A stretch of DNA of 38,278 nucleotides, taken from positions 1 to 38,278 of the forward strand of contig NZ_JAJOMC010000046.1 in assembly GCF_021129155.1 (NCBI RefSeq). Reading direction: 5' to 3'. Under the pieces are notes generated by a model. That model did not search any database. It was not told the DNA's origin and saw only the letters and a program-made list of their open reading frames with translations. The translations under genes and the position numbers were made by a program. This document shows positions 15,699-23,903 of the stretch, piece by piece. Source of the stretch: Arthrobacter sp. AK04. Lineage in GTDB: Bacteria; Actinomycetota; Actinomycetes; Actinomycetales; Micrococcaceae. Numbering within the stretch: position 1 is the stretch's first letter; each line of letters opens with the position of its first letter.

Positions 15699-17708
15699 CT
15701 AGCTGGTCCGGTTACGGACGGCTTCCGTGATCCGCTTGACTGCCTCTGCCACGGGCACGCCGTTGTCCTGGCTTCCATCACGGAAGCGGAACGAAACGGC
15801 GCCTGCTTCGGCATCATCCCCGCCGGCGATCAGCACGAACGGAATCTTGTCCTTGCTGGCCGTTCGGATCTTCTTGGGGAACCGGTCCGAGGAGGTGTCC
15901 ACTTCGGCGCGGATGCCTGCCGCCTTCAGCTGGTCGACGACGTCGAACATGTACTCGTTGAAGGTCTCAGCTACCGGAATGCCCACCACCTGGACCGGTG
16001 CCAGCCACGCGGGGAAGGCTCCGGCGTAGTGCTCGGTGAGCACCCCCATGAAACGCTCGATCGATCCGAAGAGGGCACGGTGGATCATCACGGGCCGCTG
16101 CCGGCTGCCGTCTGCAGCCTGGAACTCGAGTTCGAAGCGTTCGGGCAGGTTGAAGTCCAGCTGGATAGTGGACATCTGCCAGGTGCGGCCAAGGGCGTCC
16201 TTGGCCTGCACCGAGATCTTGGGGCCGTAGAAGGCGGCTCCACCCGGATCAGCTACCAGTTCCAGGCCGGATTCCTCGGCCACTTCGGCGAGGGTGCGGG
16301 TGGCTTCTTCCCAGGCCGCGTCCTCCCCAACGTACTTCTCCGGATCCTTGGTGGACAGCTCCAGGTAGAAGTCGTTCAGGCCGTAGTCCTTCAGGAGGTC
16401 CAGCACGAACGTCAGCGTCTTGGTGAGCTCGTCCTTCATCTGCTCGCGGGTGCAGTAGATGTGGGCGTCGTCCTGTGTCATGCCACGGACCCGGGTCAGG
16501 CCGTGCACCACGCCGGACTTCTCGTACCGGTACACGGAGCCGAATTCGAAGAGCCGCAGGGGCAGTTCGCGGTAGGACCGTCCCCGGGAGCGGAAGATCA
16601 GGTTGTGCATGGGGCAATTCATCGGCTTGAGGTAGTAGTCCTGGCCGGGTTTGCGGACGGTGCCGTCCTCGTTGAGTTCGGCGTCCACGTGCATCGCGGG
16701 GAACATGCCGTCCTTGTACCAGTCCAGGTGGCCGGAGACCTCGTACAGGTGGCCCTTGGTGATGTGCGGGGTGTAGACGAACTCGTAACCGGCTTCGACG
16801 TGGCGCTGCCGGGAGTAGTCCTCCATCTCCTTGCGGATGATGCCGCCCTTGGGGTGGAAGACAGGAAGGCCTGAGCCGAGTTCATCCGGGAAGGAAAAGA
16901 GGTCCAGTTCCGAGCCGAGCTTGCGGTGGTCGCGGCGTTCTGCCTCTGCGATGCGTTCCTGGTAGGCCTTGAGGGCGTCCTTGGTGGGCCAGGCCGTGCC
17001 GTAGATGCGCTGCAGCTGCTGGTTCTTCTGGTTGCCCAGCCAGTATGCGGAGGACGAGCGGGTGAGGGCAAAGGCGTTGGAGATGAGCTTGGTGTTGGGC
17101 AGGTGCGGGCCGCGGCAGAGATCGCACCAAACGGTGGTCCCTTCCTTGCGCTCAACGTTGTCGTAAATAGTGATGTCGCCTGCGCCGACCTCGACGTTCA
17201 CGCCCTCGCCTGCCTCGGCAGCCTCGTTTTTCTTGCCCAGCAGTTCGAGCTTGTAGGGCTCGTTCTTCATGGCTTCACGGGCTTCGTCCTCGCTCACGAC
17301 GCGGCGGACGAACTTCTGGTTCTGGTTGATGATCTTCTGCATCATCTTTTCGAGGGTCTTGAGGTCCTCGGGAGTGAACGGTTCGGCCACATCGAAGTCG
17401 AAGTAGAACCCGTCAGTAATGTACGGGCCGATGCCCAGCTTGGCGTCGGGACGCAGCTGCTGGACGGCCTGGGCCATGACGTGGGCGGTGGAGTGGCGGA
17501 GGACGTTAAGGCCGTCGGGCGAGTCAATGGTGACGCCTTCGACGTCAGCGCCTTCCGGCAGCTCCTGGTCAAGGTCCTTCAGCTCGCCGTTGACGCGGGC
17601 TACAACAACATCACGGCGCTCAAAGAAGAGTTCCGCACCGGTTGTCCCGGTAGTCACCTTGGTCTCTTCGCCATCGACGAGAAGGGTGATCTGCTGGGCA
17701 TCTGACAC
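15699..17708 (-). CDS. thrS: Threonine--tRNA ligase
   Basis: Class II synthetase that charges tRNA-Thr. The 669-residue product has an N-terminal TGS domain (about 1-70) and the editing domain with HSTAHVMAQAVQQL (about 77). The catalytic core has the zinc Cys in MNCPMHNLIF, motif 2 around FEFGSVYRYEKSGVVHGLTRVRGMTQDD and motif 3 near the C-terminal part; the anticodon-binding domain ends with GGDDAEAGAVSFRFRD. Start is GTG at 17706-17708 with AGGAG about 7 bases upstream. It heads the thrS-HIT-pgsA operon. The 115-bp leader holds a TTGACG element but no recognisable T-box. Confidence 0.97.
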   Translation of the reverse strand: MSDAQQITLLVDGEETKVTTGTTGAELFFERRDVVVARVNGELKDLDQELPEGADVEGVTIDSPDGLNVLRHSTAHVMAQAVQQLRPDAKLGIGPYITDGFYFDFDVAEPFTPEDLKTLEKMMQKIINQNQKFVRRVVSEDEAREAMKNEPYKLELLGKKNEAAEAGEGVNVEVGAGDITIYDNVERKEGTTVWCDLCRGPHLPNTKLISNAFALTRSSSAYWLGNQKNQQLQRIYGTAWPTKDALKAYQERIAEAERRDHRKLGSELDLFSFPDELGSGLPVFHPKGGIIRKEMEDYSRQRHVEAGYEFVYTPHITKGHLYEVSGHLDWYKDGMFPAMHVDAELNEDGTVRKPGQDYYLKPMNCPMHNLIFRSRGRSYRELPLRLFEFGSVYRYEKSGVVHGLTRVRGMTQDDAHIYCTREQMKDELTKTLTFVLDLLKDYGLNDFYLELSTKDPEKYVGEDAAWEEATRTLAEVAEESGLELVADPGGAAFYGPKISVQAKDALGRTWQMSTIQLDFNLPERFELEFQAADGSRQRPVMIHRALFGSIERFMGVLTEHYAGAFPAWLAPVQVVGIPVAETFNEYMFDVVDQLKAAGIRAEVDTSSDRFPKKIRTASKDKIPFVLIAGGDDAEAGAVSFRFRDGSQDNGVPVAEAVKRITEAVRNRTS

Positions 17709-17823
17709 GGGTGTCTCCTATTCAAAGTTAAGGCTTCATAGCTTGTGGCGTACGGGGACCACAGCCAGCCATCGTCAATGCTATCGGTTCCGCTGAGGCC
17801 CGACCAACGCGGCGCACGGAGGG

Positions 17824-20800
17824 TCAGCCGCTGAATCCCGTTATGGCGAGGCTCCTGCTGATTCCATCCAGCGGGTGCGGGGCCTCGGGTTCCTGCGGAC
17901 GGGAATCCGGGAAGGGCAGGGTCTCTGTCCTGCCAAGGTCCCAGGCCATGCTTGCACTTAGGCTGATCCCACGAGGCCCGGTCCGCCGGGTTGTCCCGCG
18001 GATCAGCAGCAGCCTGGTCCCAAAGAGGAGCATTCCGGCTTTTTCCTGGGCTTCGTGGAAAAAGACCGAATCGATGCAGCCGGTGCCGTCGTCGATACTG
18101 ATGAAGACCACGCGCCTCCCGCCCCTCATGGGCGGCGTCTGTGTTGCCACCCGCACCCCTGCCACCAGTACTTCCGTACCGTTGCGCAGGCCCAGGAGTT
18201 TGTCCGCCGTGGTGACACCCAGCCTGTCCAGCATGGGACGGTGGCTGTCCATCAGATGGCTGCTGACGTCAACTGCCATCAGGTCCAGTTCGGCCCGCAC
18301 GGTTTCCACAAGTGTTGGCGACGGGAGCCCCGGCTTAACATTGCGCAGTTCAACATCCCCCAAGGGCAGGGACAGCTGGCCCTCAAGGACTTCCACGCCT
18401 TTCCGCCCACTGCTGGAACCCTGGATCTGTTGCAGGTGGTGGACCAGGTCGGCCCGGTTTGCCGTGCCGCCCGCCTCGCGGTGAAGCGAATCAAAAGCCC
18501 CCAGCTGGGCCAACCGCTTGATGTTGGGCTTGCTGACCCGTGACCGCGCCCTCAGGTCCGCAAGGGAGTCATAGGGCTGGCCCGCGACGATGCGTTTGAG
18601 TTCTGTTGCGGAAAGCCCGTAGATGCCGTTGAGGCTGAGCCTGATACCCAGTTTTCCTGCGTCCTTGCCTTCTTCGATCCGTTCCACCCGGTACTCAGCC
18701 TTGCTGCGGTTAATGTCCAGGGGAAGGATGGGAATCCCGAGCCGCCGGGCTTCAGCCACCAGGAGCCTCTTGGGGTACATGCCGGGATCGTGCTCCCACA
18801 GGCCGGCAAGGAACGCTTCTGGATGATGGGCCTTCAGCCAGGCCGACTGGTAGGTGGGAACGGCAAAGGCGGCGCCGTGTGCTTTGCAGAATCCAAAACT
18901 TCCAAAGGCCTTCAGCGTCCCCCAGACATTGTCCACCACCTCAGGCTGGTAGCCCTTGATCCTGGCAGCTTTGCGGAAGAATGCCTCCACCTCCAGTTCC
19001 AGTGCCTCATTTCCCAGGGCCCGGCGGAACTCGTCAGCGCGGGCCAGGCCGCATCCGGTCATGACATCAAAGGTCCGCAGTATCTGTTCATGGAAGACGG
19101 TAACGCCATGGGTTTCCGCCAGCACGGGCTTAAGATCCGGATGAGGATAGACCTCAGGAGCGAAACCGTGCCGGTGTTCCAGGAAGGGCCGGACCATGTC
19201 CGACTTCATGGGGCCGGGACGGAACAGCGAAATATCGATGATGAGATCGTTGAACTCCCGGGGCGCCATCTTGCCGATCAGTTCCCGCTGGCCGGGCGAT
19301 TCAATCTGGAAACAGCCCAGGGTGTAAGTGCTTCTGATGAGATCAAAGGTGGCTTCGTCATCAAGGGGAACTGCGTTGAGGTTGATGTGGCCATTGTCAG
19401 CAATGTAGTCGGGCCCTGTGCCCTCAGGTCCGGACTGATGCCTTCCGGCGGCCACCACTTCCTGTTTGGACGGGTGGATGCGGATGACTTCACGGACGGC
19501 AAACGCCATGGCGCTCTGCATCCGGACTCCCAGGACGTCAAGCTTGAGCATGCCCATGGGATCCATGTCGTGCTTATCGAACTGGCTCATGGGCAGCCCC
19601 AGCCCGCTGGGCTGCACCGGGGTGCGGTCCAGGAGGGTAGCGTCGCCAAGGATTACGCCACAGGGGTGCATGGATATGTGGCGGGGCAGCCGGTCCAGGC
19701 GTTCCGTCAGGTCAACCAGCAGGTCAAGCTGCTGGTTCCCGTCCTGATCGCGCTGCTCCACCCGGCCGGCGAATTCCCGGAGTTCAGGTTTTTCCTGCAG
19801 TGCCTCACGGAATTTCCGCGCAGAAAAACGCCACAGCTGCTTGGCGATCTCCCCCACCTCGTCGTCGTCCATGCCCAGCGCCATCCCCGCGTCCCGCACC
19901 GCACCCCGGGCCCGGTATCCGTTCTGCATGCTCATCAGGGTGACCCGCTCGGAACCGAATCTCTTGAAAATGCGGTGGTAGACGTTATGCCGCTCCGCGC
20001 TTTCAACGTCAATATCGATGTCCGGAAGGGTTGCTCGGTCCTGTGAAAGGAACCGTTCAAAGATGAGGTCGTGCTGCAAGGGGTTCACCTGGCTGACGTC
20101 AATCAGGTAGTTGACCAGGCTTGAGGCGCCTGATCCCCGGGCAGCCGCCCGCACTCCCATCTCCTGGATCATGCGTGATACCTCGGCGACGGTCAGGAAG
20201 TAGGAGGAAAACCCGAGGCTGCGGATGATGCCCAGCTCATGGTCGAGCCGGGAGAGCATCCTCTCTCCGGCAGCACCAGCAATTCCCGGAAAGCGCCGGC
20301 TGATACCTGCCTGGCACCGCTGGACCAGTTCAACGTGGGGATCCTGGCTGATGCCTATGACTGAGGCTTCTGGCACAACCGGCTGCTTCCAGCCCATGTC
20401 CGTGACCGGATCCATCCGGCAGCGGTCGGCGAGCGCCTCTGTTTGCGCCATCAGCTGTTTCAGGTCCGCGGCACCGTATCCTGCCGCTGAAATGATCTCT
20501 TTGCCCAGCCGGAGCATTTCCGGCGAAGACTTCAGCCATCCCTGGCCGGTTGGCTGAAGCAGCGGTTCATCCGCGAGTTCAGGCAGGGATTTCAGGGTGC
20601 GGGCTGAGTCGAGAACATCGGCGGTGGGGGCACCGTCGGCTGCGCAGTACCTGACGGCGTTGGTCAGGACAGCAGGAACATGATGCTCTTCGGCAAGCCT
20701 GAGCATCCGGACGGCATGGGCGGTGCTCAACGGCTTTCCCGGTGCGCTGAGCTGGGACACGATCTCGGCCACCAGGGTGCCAGGGGGCATGGCATCCAGC

Positions 20801-21312
20801 CACTGTTTGAAGAGGGTGCGCGGGCGAAGGTAGCGGCGCCCTCCCATGGCCCGTCCGACGTCGGAGTCAGGCCCGAGCAGGACAGTTAACACCGGTTTGA
20901 GGGTTTGGGGATCAAGGGTGCGGGAAGCCAGCTCGGCCCGGGTGACCGCTACCGGGACCGCTCCCCCGGCTTTTCCCGTGGTGCGGGCGTGGGCGTCGGA
21001 GATCAGCCTGCAGAGGGCGCGGTAGCCTGCCCCGTTGTTGTGGCCCCGGGCCAGTACCACCACCCTGCCCGCCAGCTGCGTGCGGTGGTCGCCGTCGTCG
21101 TCGAATACGGCAAGGTCAACCCCAACAATGGGATCGATGCCTGCTGCCATGCATGCCTTGAGGTGCTTGATGGTTCCGTACAGACCGTCCCTGTCCGTAC
21201 AGGCGAGCGCGGTTGCGCCGTCTGCGGCGGCGGCCTGCGCCAGTTCCTCGGGCCAGGAAACACCGTAGTGGGCGCTGAAGGCGGTGGAAACGTGAAGATG
21301 GGTGAAACTCAT
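17824..21312 (-). CDS. dnaE2: Error-prone DNA polymerase DnaE2 (ImuC)
   Basis: DnaE2 is the C-family translesion polymerase of the SOS mutasome. The 1162-residue product has an N-terminal PHP domain (THLHVSTAFSAHYG; ACTDRDGLYG), the palm active-site motif PDIDIDVESAERHN at about 427-440, and the conserved FGFCKAHGAAFAVPTYQSAWLKAHHPEAF. A C-terminal OB fold (VLVAGVRVATQTPPMRGGRRVVFISIDD) follows. The length and the absence of a C-terminal clamp-exonuclease extension fit DnaE2 rather than DnaE1. The ATG overlaps the DUF6504 stop by four bases (ATGA). The pair is preceded by a LexA box, so it should be damage-inducible. An adjacent imuB is absent. Confidence 0.95.
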   Translation of the reverse strand: MSFTHLHVSTAFSAHYGVSWPEELAQAAAADGATALACTDRDGLYGTIKHLKACMAAGIDPIVGVDLAVFDDDGDHRTQLAGRVVVLARGHNNGAGYRALCRLISDAHARTTGKAGGAVPVAVTRAELASRTLDPQTLKPVLTVLLGPDSDVGRAMGGRRYLRPRTLFKQWLDAMPPGTLVAEIVSQLSAPGKPLSTAHAVRMLRLAEEHHVPAVLTNAVRYCAADGAPTADVLDSARTLKSLPELADEPLLQPTGQGWLKSSPEMLRLGKEIISAAGYGAADLKQLMAQTEALADRCRMDPVTDMGWKQPVVPEASVIGISQDPHVELVQRCQAGISRRFPGIAGAAGERMLSRLDHELGIIRSLGFSSYFLTVAEVSRMIQEMGVRAAARGSGASSLVNYLIDVSQVNPLQHDLIFERFLSQDRATLPDIDIDVESAERHNVYHRIFKRFGSERVTLMSMQNGYRARGAVRDAGMALGMDDDEVGEIAKQLWRFSARKFREALQEKPELREFAGRVEQRDQDGNQQLDLLVDLTERLDRLPRHISMHPCGVILGDATLLDRTPVQPSGLGLPMSQFDKHDMDPMGMLKLDVLGVRMQSAMAFAVREVIRIHPSKQEVVAAGRHQSGPEGTGPDYIADNGHINLNAVPLDDEATFDLIRSTYTLGCFQIESPGQRELIGKMAPREFNDLIIDISLFRPGPMKSDMVRPFLEHRHGFAPEVYPHPDLKPVLAETHGVTVFHEQILRTFDVMTGCGLARADEFRRALGNEALELEVEAFFRKAARIKGYQPEVVDNVWGTLKAFGSFGFCKAHGAAFAVPTYQSAWLKAHHPEAFLAGLWEHDPGMYPKRLLVAEARRLGIPILPLDINRSKAEYRVERIEEGKDAGKLGIRLSLNGIYGLSATELKRIVAGQPYDSLADLRARSRVSKPNIKRLAQLGAFDSLHREAGGTANRADLVHHLQQIQGSSSGRKGVEVLEGQLSLPLGDVELRNVKPGLPSPTLVETVRAELDLMAVDVSSHLMDSHRPMLDRLGVTTADKLLGLRNGTEVLVAGVRVATQTPPMRGGRRVVFISIDDGTGCIDSVFFHEAQEKAGMLLFGTRLLLIRGTTRRTGPRGISLSASMAWDLGRTETLPFPDSRPQEPEAPHPLDGISRSLAITGFSG

Positions 21313-21644
21313 GCTGTCCTGGGCCGGAGTGCGTCATGGATGCGCAGGAGCCGCCAGCGGCCGCTGCGGATATGCCGGGTGAGGTCAAGGGTCAGCGGCT
21401 CTTCCGGCTCTTCAGAGCCCCGGCCCGGGCTGGACGGAAGGACCTGGACGCGCCAGATCTCATGGTCCACTACTCCGGGGCCGCTGCCCAGCGGTGCGCG
21501 GCTTTCTTCGGCCCACCATTGCCGGCGTTCGTACCAGCGCACCGGTTCAGCGCAGACGGCATAAGACCGCCCTGCCCACAGCAGGCCATAGGGTTCACCG
21601 TCCGCAGTGCAGTCGACATCCACGGATTCGCTGAACATCCCCAT
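21309..21644 (-). CDS. DUF6504 family protein, SOS-operon partner of DnaE2
   Basis: A 111-residue protein beginning MGMFSESVDVDC with WAGRSYAVCAEPVRWYERRQWW and a later EIWRVQVLP strand. This pattern is the DUF6504 family usually found fused to, or beside, the Y-family-like protein ImuB in actinobacteria; no biochemical role is established. It is preceded by GGGGAGG five bases before its ATG and by a LexA box 34 bases upstream, so here it is the first gene of the damage-inducible unit. It is translationally coupled to dnaE2. Its family name is from recognition of the motif pattern and was not searched. Confidence 0.75.
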   Translation of the reverse strand: MGMFSESVDVDCTADGEPYGLLWAGRSYAVCAEPVRWYERRQWWAEESRAPLGSGPGVVDHEIWRVQVLPSSPGRGSEEPEEPLTLDLTRHIRSGRWRLLRIHDALRPRTA

Positions 21645-21677
21645 GGCGCCTCCCCGGCTGGATAGAACTGGAAATAT

Positions 21678-21693
21678 TCGAACACATATTCGA
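21678..21693 (-). promoter_or_regulatory. LexA (SOS) box upstream of DUF6504-dnaE2
   Basis: On the gene strand the site reads TCGAATATGTGTTCGA, matching the actinobacterial SOS consensus TCGAAC-N4-GTTCGA at all but one position. The palindrome extends to 21676-21695. It lies 34 bp upstream of the DUF6504 start, in the expected promoter position, with TAGACT nearby as a possible -10. Confidence 0.85.
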
Positions 21694-21806
21694 ATAGAGC
21701 CAGTCTACCCCTGACCAGAACGGGGGCATAGATGGGCCATGGGAGGGACAAAGAAGATTGGCCGTCAAGGGTGGACGGACCGATCGCCAGGGAGCAGGAT
21801 TGTGCC

Positions 21807-22196
21807 ATGAAAACCCAAGACGCACTTCTGAAGCAGGCAAGCATCACAACCCAGGACTCCACCGTGGTGGCCACGTTCGATATAGACGGCACCATCCCGG
21901 ATTCCGGTGCTTACGTAGTGGGACTGGTGGGGGCTACGCCCGACTATTCCTCGCAGCGGAGGCTGTGTATTGAGTTCATGAACGGGAAGGCCATTGCCTT
22001 CTATTCCTTCAACCGCGAACAGGGAGTCGAGGAAGACTACGACCTGTCCGGGGTCACCCATTCAGAGAACAGCATCACCGGCAGCTTTCCCCTTGCCGCC
22101 TTGAACGGGCTGGGCAAGGGGCACCTCATGTCAGCCTTTAGCGAGGCGGAGGGCAGGGAGTACCAGCACGGCGTCCCCGTGGAGGAAAACCTGTAA
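21807..22196 (+). CDS. Hypothetical protein
   Basis: I do not recognise this 129-residue protein. It is acidic and predicted soluble, with alternating strands (VVATFDIDGTI, AYVVGLVGA, RLCIEFMNGKAIAFYSFN, NSITGSFPLAAL), suggesting a small beta-rich fold, and ends in an acidic tail. The DIDGT stretch resembles a HAD motif by chance; the remaining HAD motifs and length are absent. The ATG at 21807 has an AGGA tract 8 bases upstream. It is divergent from the SOS operon by about 160 bp and convergent with the chorismate mutase. Nothing in the context gives it a role. Confidence 0.7.
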   Translation: MKTQDALLKQASITTQDSTVVATFDIDGTIPDSGAYVVGLVGATPDYSSQRRLCIEFMNGKAIAFYSFNREQGVEEDYDLSGVTHSENSITGSFPLAALNGLGKGHLMSAFSEAEGREYQHGVPVEENL

Positions 22197-22204
22197 GCAG
22201 GGCC

Positions 22205-22227
22205 GAACAGCGGCAGATCAGCTGTTC
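22205..22227. terminator. Short hairpin between convergent genes
   Basis: GAACAGC (22205-22211) and GCTGTTC (22221-22227) form a 7-bp stem with a 9-nt loop. It lies just after the hypothetical gene and overlaps the last codons of the chorismate mutase. It is a plausible weak bidirectional terminator. Confidence 0.4.
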
Positions 22228-22538
22228 TCTTTGTGGACCTTCAGTTCCAGTTCAATAAAGCCGGAGATCATGGCCCGGTACGTGGACTCGACGATGTCCG
22301 GGTCTATGTCCTTCTTTTCCGCGGCTGAACGGACGTGCTCAATGATCCGCTCCACCCGGCCGGGCGCACGGACCTCGGCGTCGTCGCCCTTGAGCGTCCC
22401 GGCAATACGGATCAGCCGTTCGCGGCGGGCGATGAGGGTGACGATCTGTTCATCCACTTCGTCAACAGCAACCCGGACGGCAGCGAGCTGTTCCTTGTCG
22501 GCCAAAGCATCTCTATCGTTTCCTTGAATTGTCGCCAT
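22218..22538 (-). CDS. Chorismate mutase (AroQ type)
   Basis: Chorismate mutase converts chorismate to prephenate for Phe and Tyr synthesis. The 106-residue all-helical product has the AroQ pattern: VAVDEVDEQIVTLIARRERLIRIAGTLK in helix 1, RVERIIEHVRSAAEKKDIDPDIVESTYRAMISGFIELEL in helices 2 and 3. Catalytic-type Arg and Glu residues sit at the expected spacing. The ATG at 22538 is chosen because earlier frames run into the divergent gene. No ribosome site precedes it. TACTGT lies exactly 6 bases upstream, so a leaderless transcript is likely. Confidence 0.88.
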   Translation of the reverse strand: MATIQGNDRDALADKEQLAAVRVAVDEVDEQIVTLIARRERLIRIAGTLKGDDAEVRAPGRVERIIEHVRSAAEKKDIDPDIVESTYRAMISGFIELELKVHKENS

Positions 22539-22544
22539 CGTCTG

Positions 22545-22551
22545 ACAGTAT
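22545..22551. promoter_or_regulatory. Shared -10 region of a divergent leaderless gene pair
   Basis: The 19 bp between the two ATGs contain GACAGTATC. On the minus strand this gives TACTGT ending 6 bases before the chorismate mutase ATG. On the plus strand it gives CAGTAT ending 6 bases before the VOC ATG. Each fits a TAnnnT-type -10 for transcription starting at the A of the ATG. The two hexamers overlap almost completely, so the promoters should compete. This is inference from spacing. Confidence 0.55.
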
Positions 22552-22557
22552 CGAAGC

Positions 22558-22980
22558 ATGCAGCCAAGAGTCGACTTCATTTCGCTGGGCGTCCGCAGTG
22601 TTGCCGCGTCCCGGGCCTTCTACGTAGACGGGCTGGGCTGGCCTGTCCACCGCGAGGTTCCAGGTGACGTGGTGTTCATCCAGGTGAACCACGGGCTGGT
22701 GCTGTCCCTGTGGGATGTGCGCCAGATGCAGGCAGACGCCGGCGTCACGGCGTCCGGGGGTGTCCCCTGCATCACGCTGAGCCACAACCTTCCCGGCACG
22801 GAGGCCGTGGACCGCGTCATGGAGGAGGCTGCAGCCGCGGGGGCGGAAATTATTTCCGAGCCCATCACCCAGCCCTGGGGCGGCTACAGCGGCTACTTCG
22901 CGGACCCGGACGGATTCCGCTGGGAGGTGGCCTACAACCCCACTTGGGCAGTGGACGACGACGGCGCGGTCGCCGTTTAG
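22558..22980 (+). CDS. VOC (glyoxalase/bleomycin-resistance/dioxygenase) family protein
   Basis: The 140-residue protein has the paired beta-alpha-beta-beta-beta modules of VOC proteins. Conserved cues are DFISLGVRSVAASRAFYVDGLGW at the N-terminus and YFADPDGFRWEVAYNP near the C-terminus, the segment that normally supplies a metal-ligand Glu. The substrate is unknown; the family covers glyoxalase I, dioxygenases and resistance proteins. The start ATG has no Shine-Dalgarno and is predicted leaderless, divergent from chorismate mutase by 19 bp. Confidence 0.85.
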   Translation: MQPRVDFISLGVRSVAASRAFYVDGLGWPVHREVPGDVVFIQVNHGLVLSLWDVRQMQADAGVTASGGVPCITLSHNLPGTEAVDRVMEEAAAAGAEIISEPITQPWGGYSGYFADPDGFRWEVAYNPTWAVDDDGAVAV

Positions 22981-23000
22981 TCCCTTCGCCTGGCTTGTTC

Positions 23001-23019
23001 CGGGCTGCTTGAGGGCCCG
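23001..23019. terminator. Weak hairpin between VOC and SRAP genes
   Basis: CGGGC (23001-23005) and GCCCG (23015-23019) enclose a 9-nt loop in the 42-bp gap between these convergent genes. The position suits a bidirectional terminator; the stem is short. Confidence 0.35.
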
Positions 23020-23022
23020 CTG

Positions 23023-23784
23023 CTAGAAAAGTGCCTCGACAGGTTGGATCAGTTCGGGCCCGTTGTTCCTGACGTTGCCGACTTCTTTCCCTACGGATTC
23101 CACGTGCCAGTCAGCGGCCACGTCCTTGACCCCCGCCCGTACCAGGTCCACGAGTCCTGCCGGGTCATCGGCCTGGGGGTCAAGCCAGGCCTGCATGGTG
23201 GTTTTGTCCATGGGCAGGGGGACCCGGTCATGGAGTGCCGTGAGTTTTCCAAATACGGTGGACTCACTGCCAGGCGGGGGCGTGTCAGCGGTCAGGATGG
23301 ACGTTGAGAGCAGCCACCCGCCCGGCTCCCCTGCCGGCCAGGTGGGGTCCTTCCACCATTCATAGAGCCCCGCGAACACCAGGCCATGGCCAGCGCCCGG
23401 GTGCACGTAGTAGGGCTGCTTGGACTTACCCGGCCCCTGCTTCCACTCGTAGTATCCGTCTGCCGGGACAGCGCAGCGGCGGGACTGGATGGCTTTCCGG
23501 AACGCCGGCTTTTCAAGGACGGACTCGCTGCGGGCATTGATCATCCGGGAGCCGATGCCGGAGTCCTTGGCCCATGACGGGACCAGCCCCCAGCGGGCCA
23601 CATGGAGCTGGCGGACGTGCCTGTTTCCGGATTCGCCGTCCACCAGGCGTTCCAGGACGATCGGGACGTCGTCCGTCGGTGCGACATTCCACGACGGCGG
23701 GATGCTGACTTCGTCCTCAAGTTCGGCGTCGAACTCGGCAAGGAGGTCCCCCACGGCGCGTGCCATTACGTAACGTCCACACAT
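23023..23784 (-). CDS. SRAP-domain abasic-site processing protein (YedK/HMCES family)
   Basis: YedK/HMCES proteins covalently trap abasic sites in single-stranded DNA through the N-terminal Cys. The 253-residue product starts MCGRY, exposing Cys2 after Met removal. It has the SRAP hallmarks WNVAPTDDVPIV, RWGLVPSWAKD, INARSESVLEKPAFRKAIQSRRCAVPADGYYEWK and the catalytic-type His in TALHDRVPLPM. Length and all key residues are intact. The gene is alone on its strand. No LexA box is visible upstream, so SOS control is not supported. Confidence 0.95.
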   Translation of the reverse strand: MCGRYVMARAVGDLLAEFDAELEDEVSIPPSWNVAPTDDVPIVLERLVDGESGNRHVRQLHVARWGLVPSWAKDSGIGSRMINARSESVLEKPAFRKAIQSRRCAVPADGYYEWKQGPGKSKQPYYVHPGAGHGLVFAGLYEWWKDPTWPAGEPGGWLLSTSILTADTPPPGSESTVFGKLTALHDRVPLPMDKTTMQAWLDPQADDPAGLVDLVRAGVKDVAADWHVESVGKEVGNVRNNGPELIQPVEALF

Positions 23785-23837
23785 GGCTCCAGCATGCCAT
23801 CGCGGGCAGGAGCTGTCATCCGCGGGCCCCAGTACCG

Positions 23838-23864
23838 GGGAATAGCGGACTGCACGCTACCGTT
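23838..23864 (+). promoter_or_regulatory. SigR/SigH-type promoter of the mycoredoxin gene
   Basis: GGGAAT (23838-23843) and GTT (23862-23864) are separated by exactly 18 bases, matching the GGAAT-N18-GTT consensus of the thiol-stress ECF sigma factors SigR (Streptomyces) and SigH (mycobacteria, corynebacteria). Transcription would begin about 7 bases downstream, leaving a 25-35 base leader with AGGAGAG before the GTG start. Confidence 0.7.
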
Positions 23865-23903
23865 ACAGGAACGAAACCGTTATCAAGCACAGAGGAGAGC
23901 TCC

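Noticed and set aside
14997..16874. Plus-strand open frame of 625 codons
   Set aside because: It lies opposite pgsA, the HIT gene and thrS and shows no motifs.
17709..17823. T-box riboswitch before thrS
   Set aside because: The gap is only 115 bp and has no T-box core or antiterminator pattern.
18790..20046. Plus-strand open frame of 418 codons
   Set aside because: It is antisense to dnaE2 and has no recognisable domain or ribosome site.
21877..21900. HAD hydrolase motif (DIDGT) in the hypothetical protein
   Set aside because: Only this one short match exists; the other HAD motifs are missing and the protein is too short.
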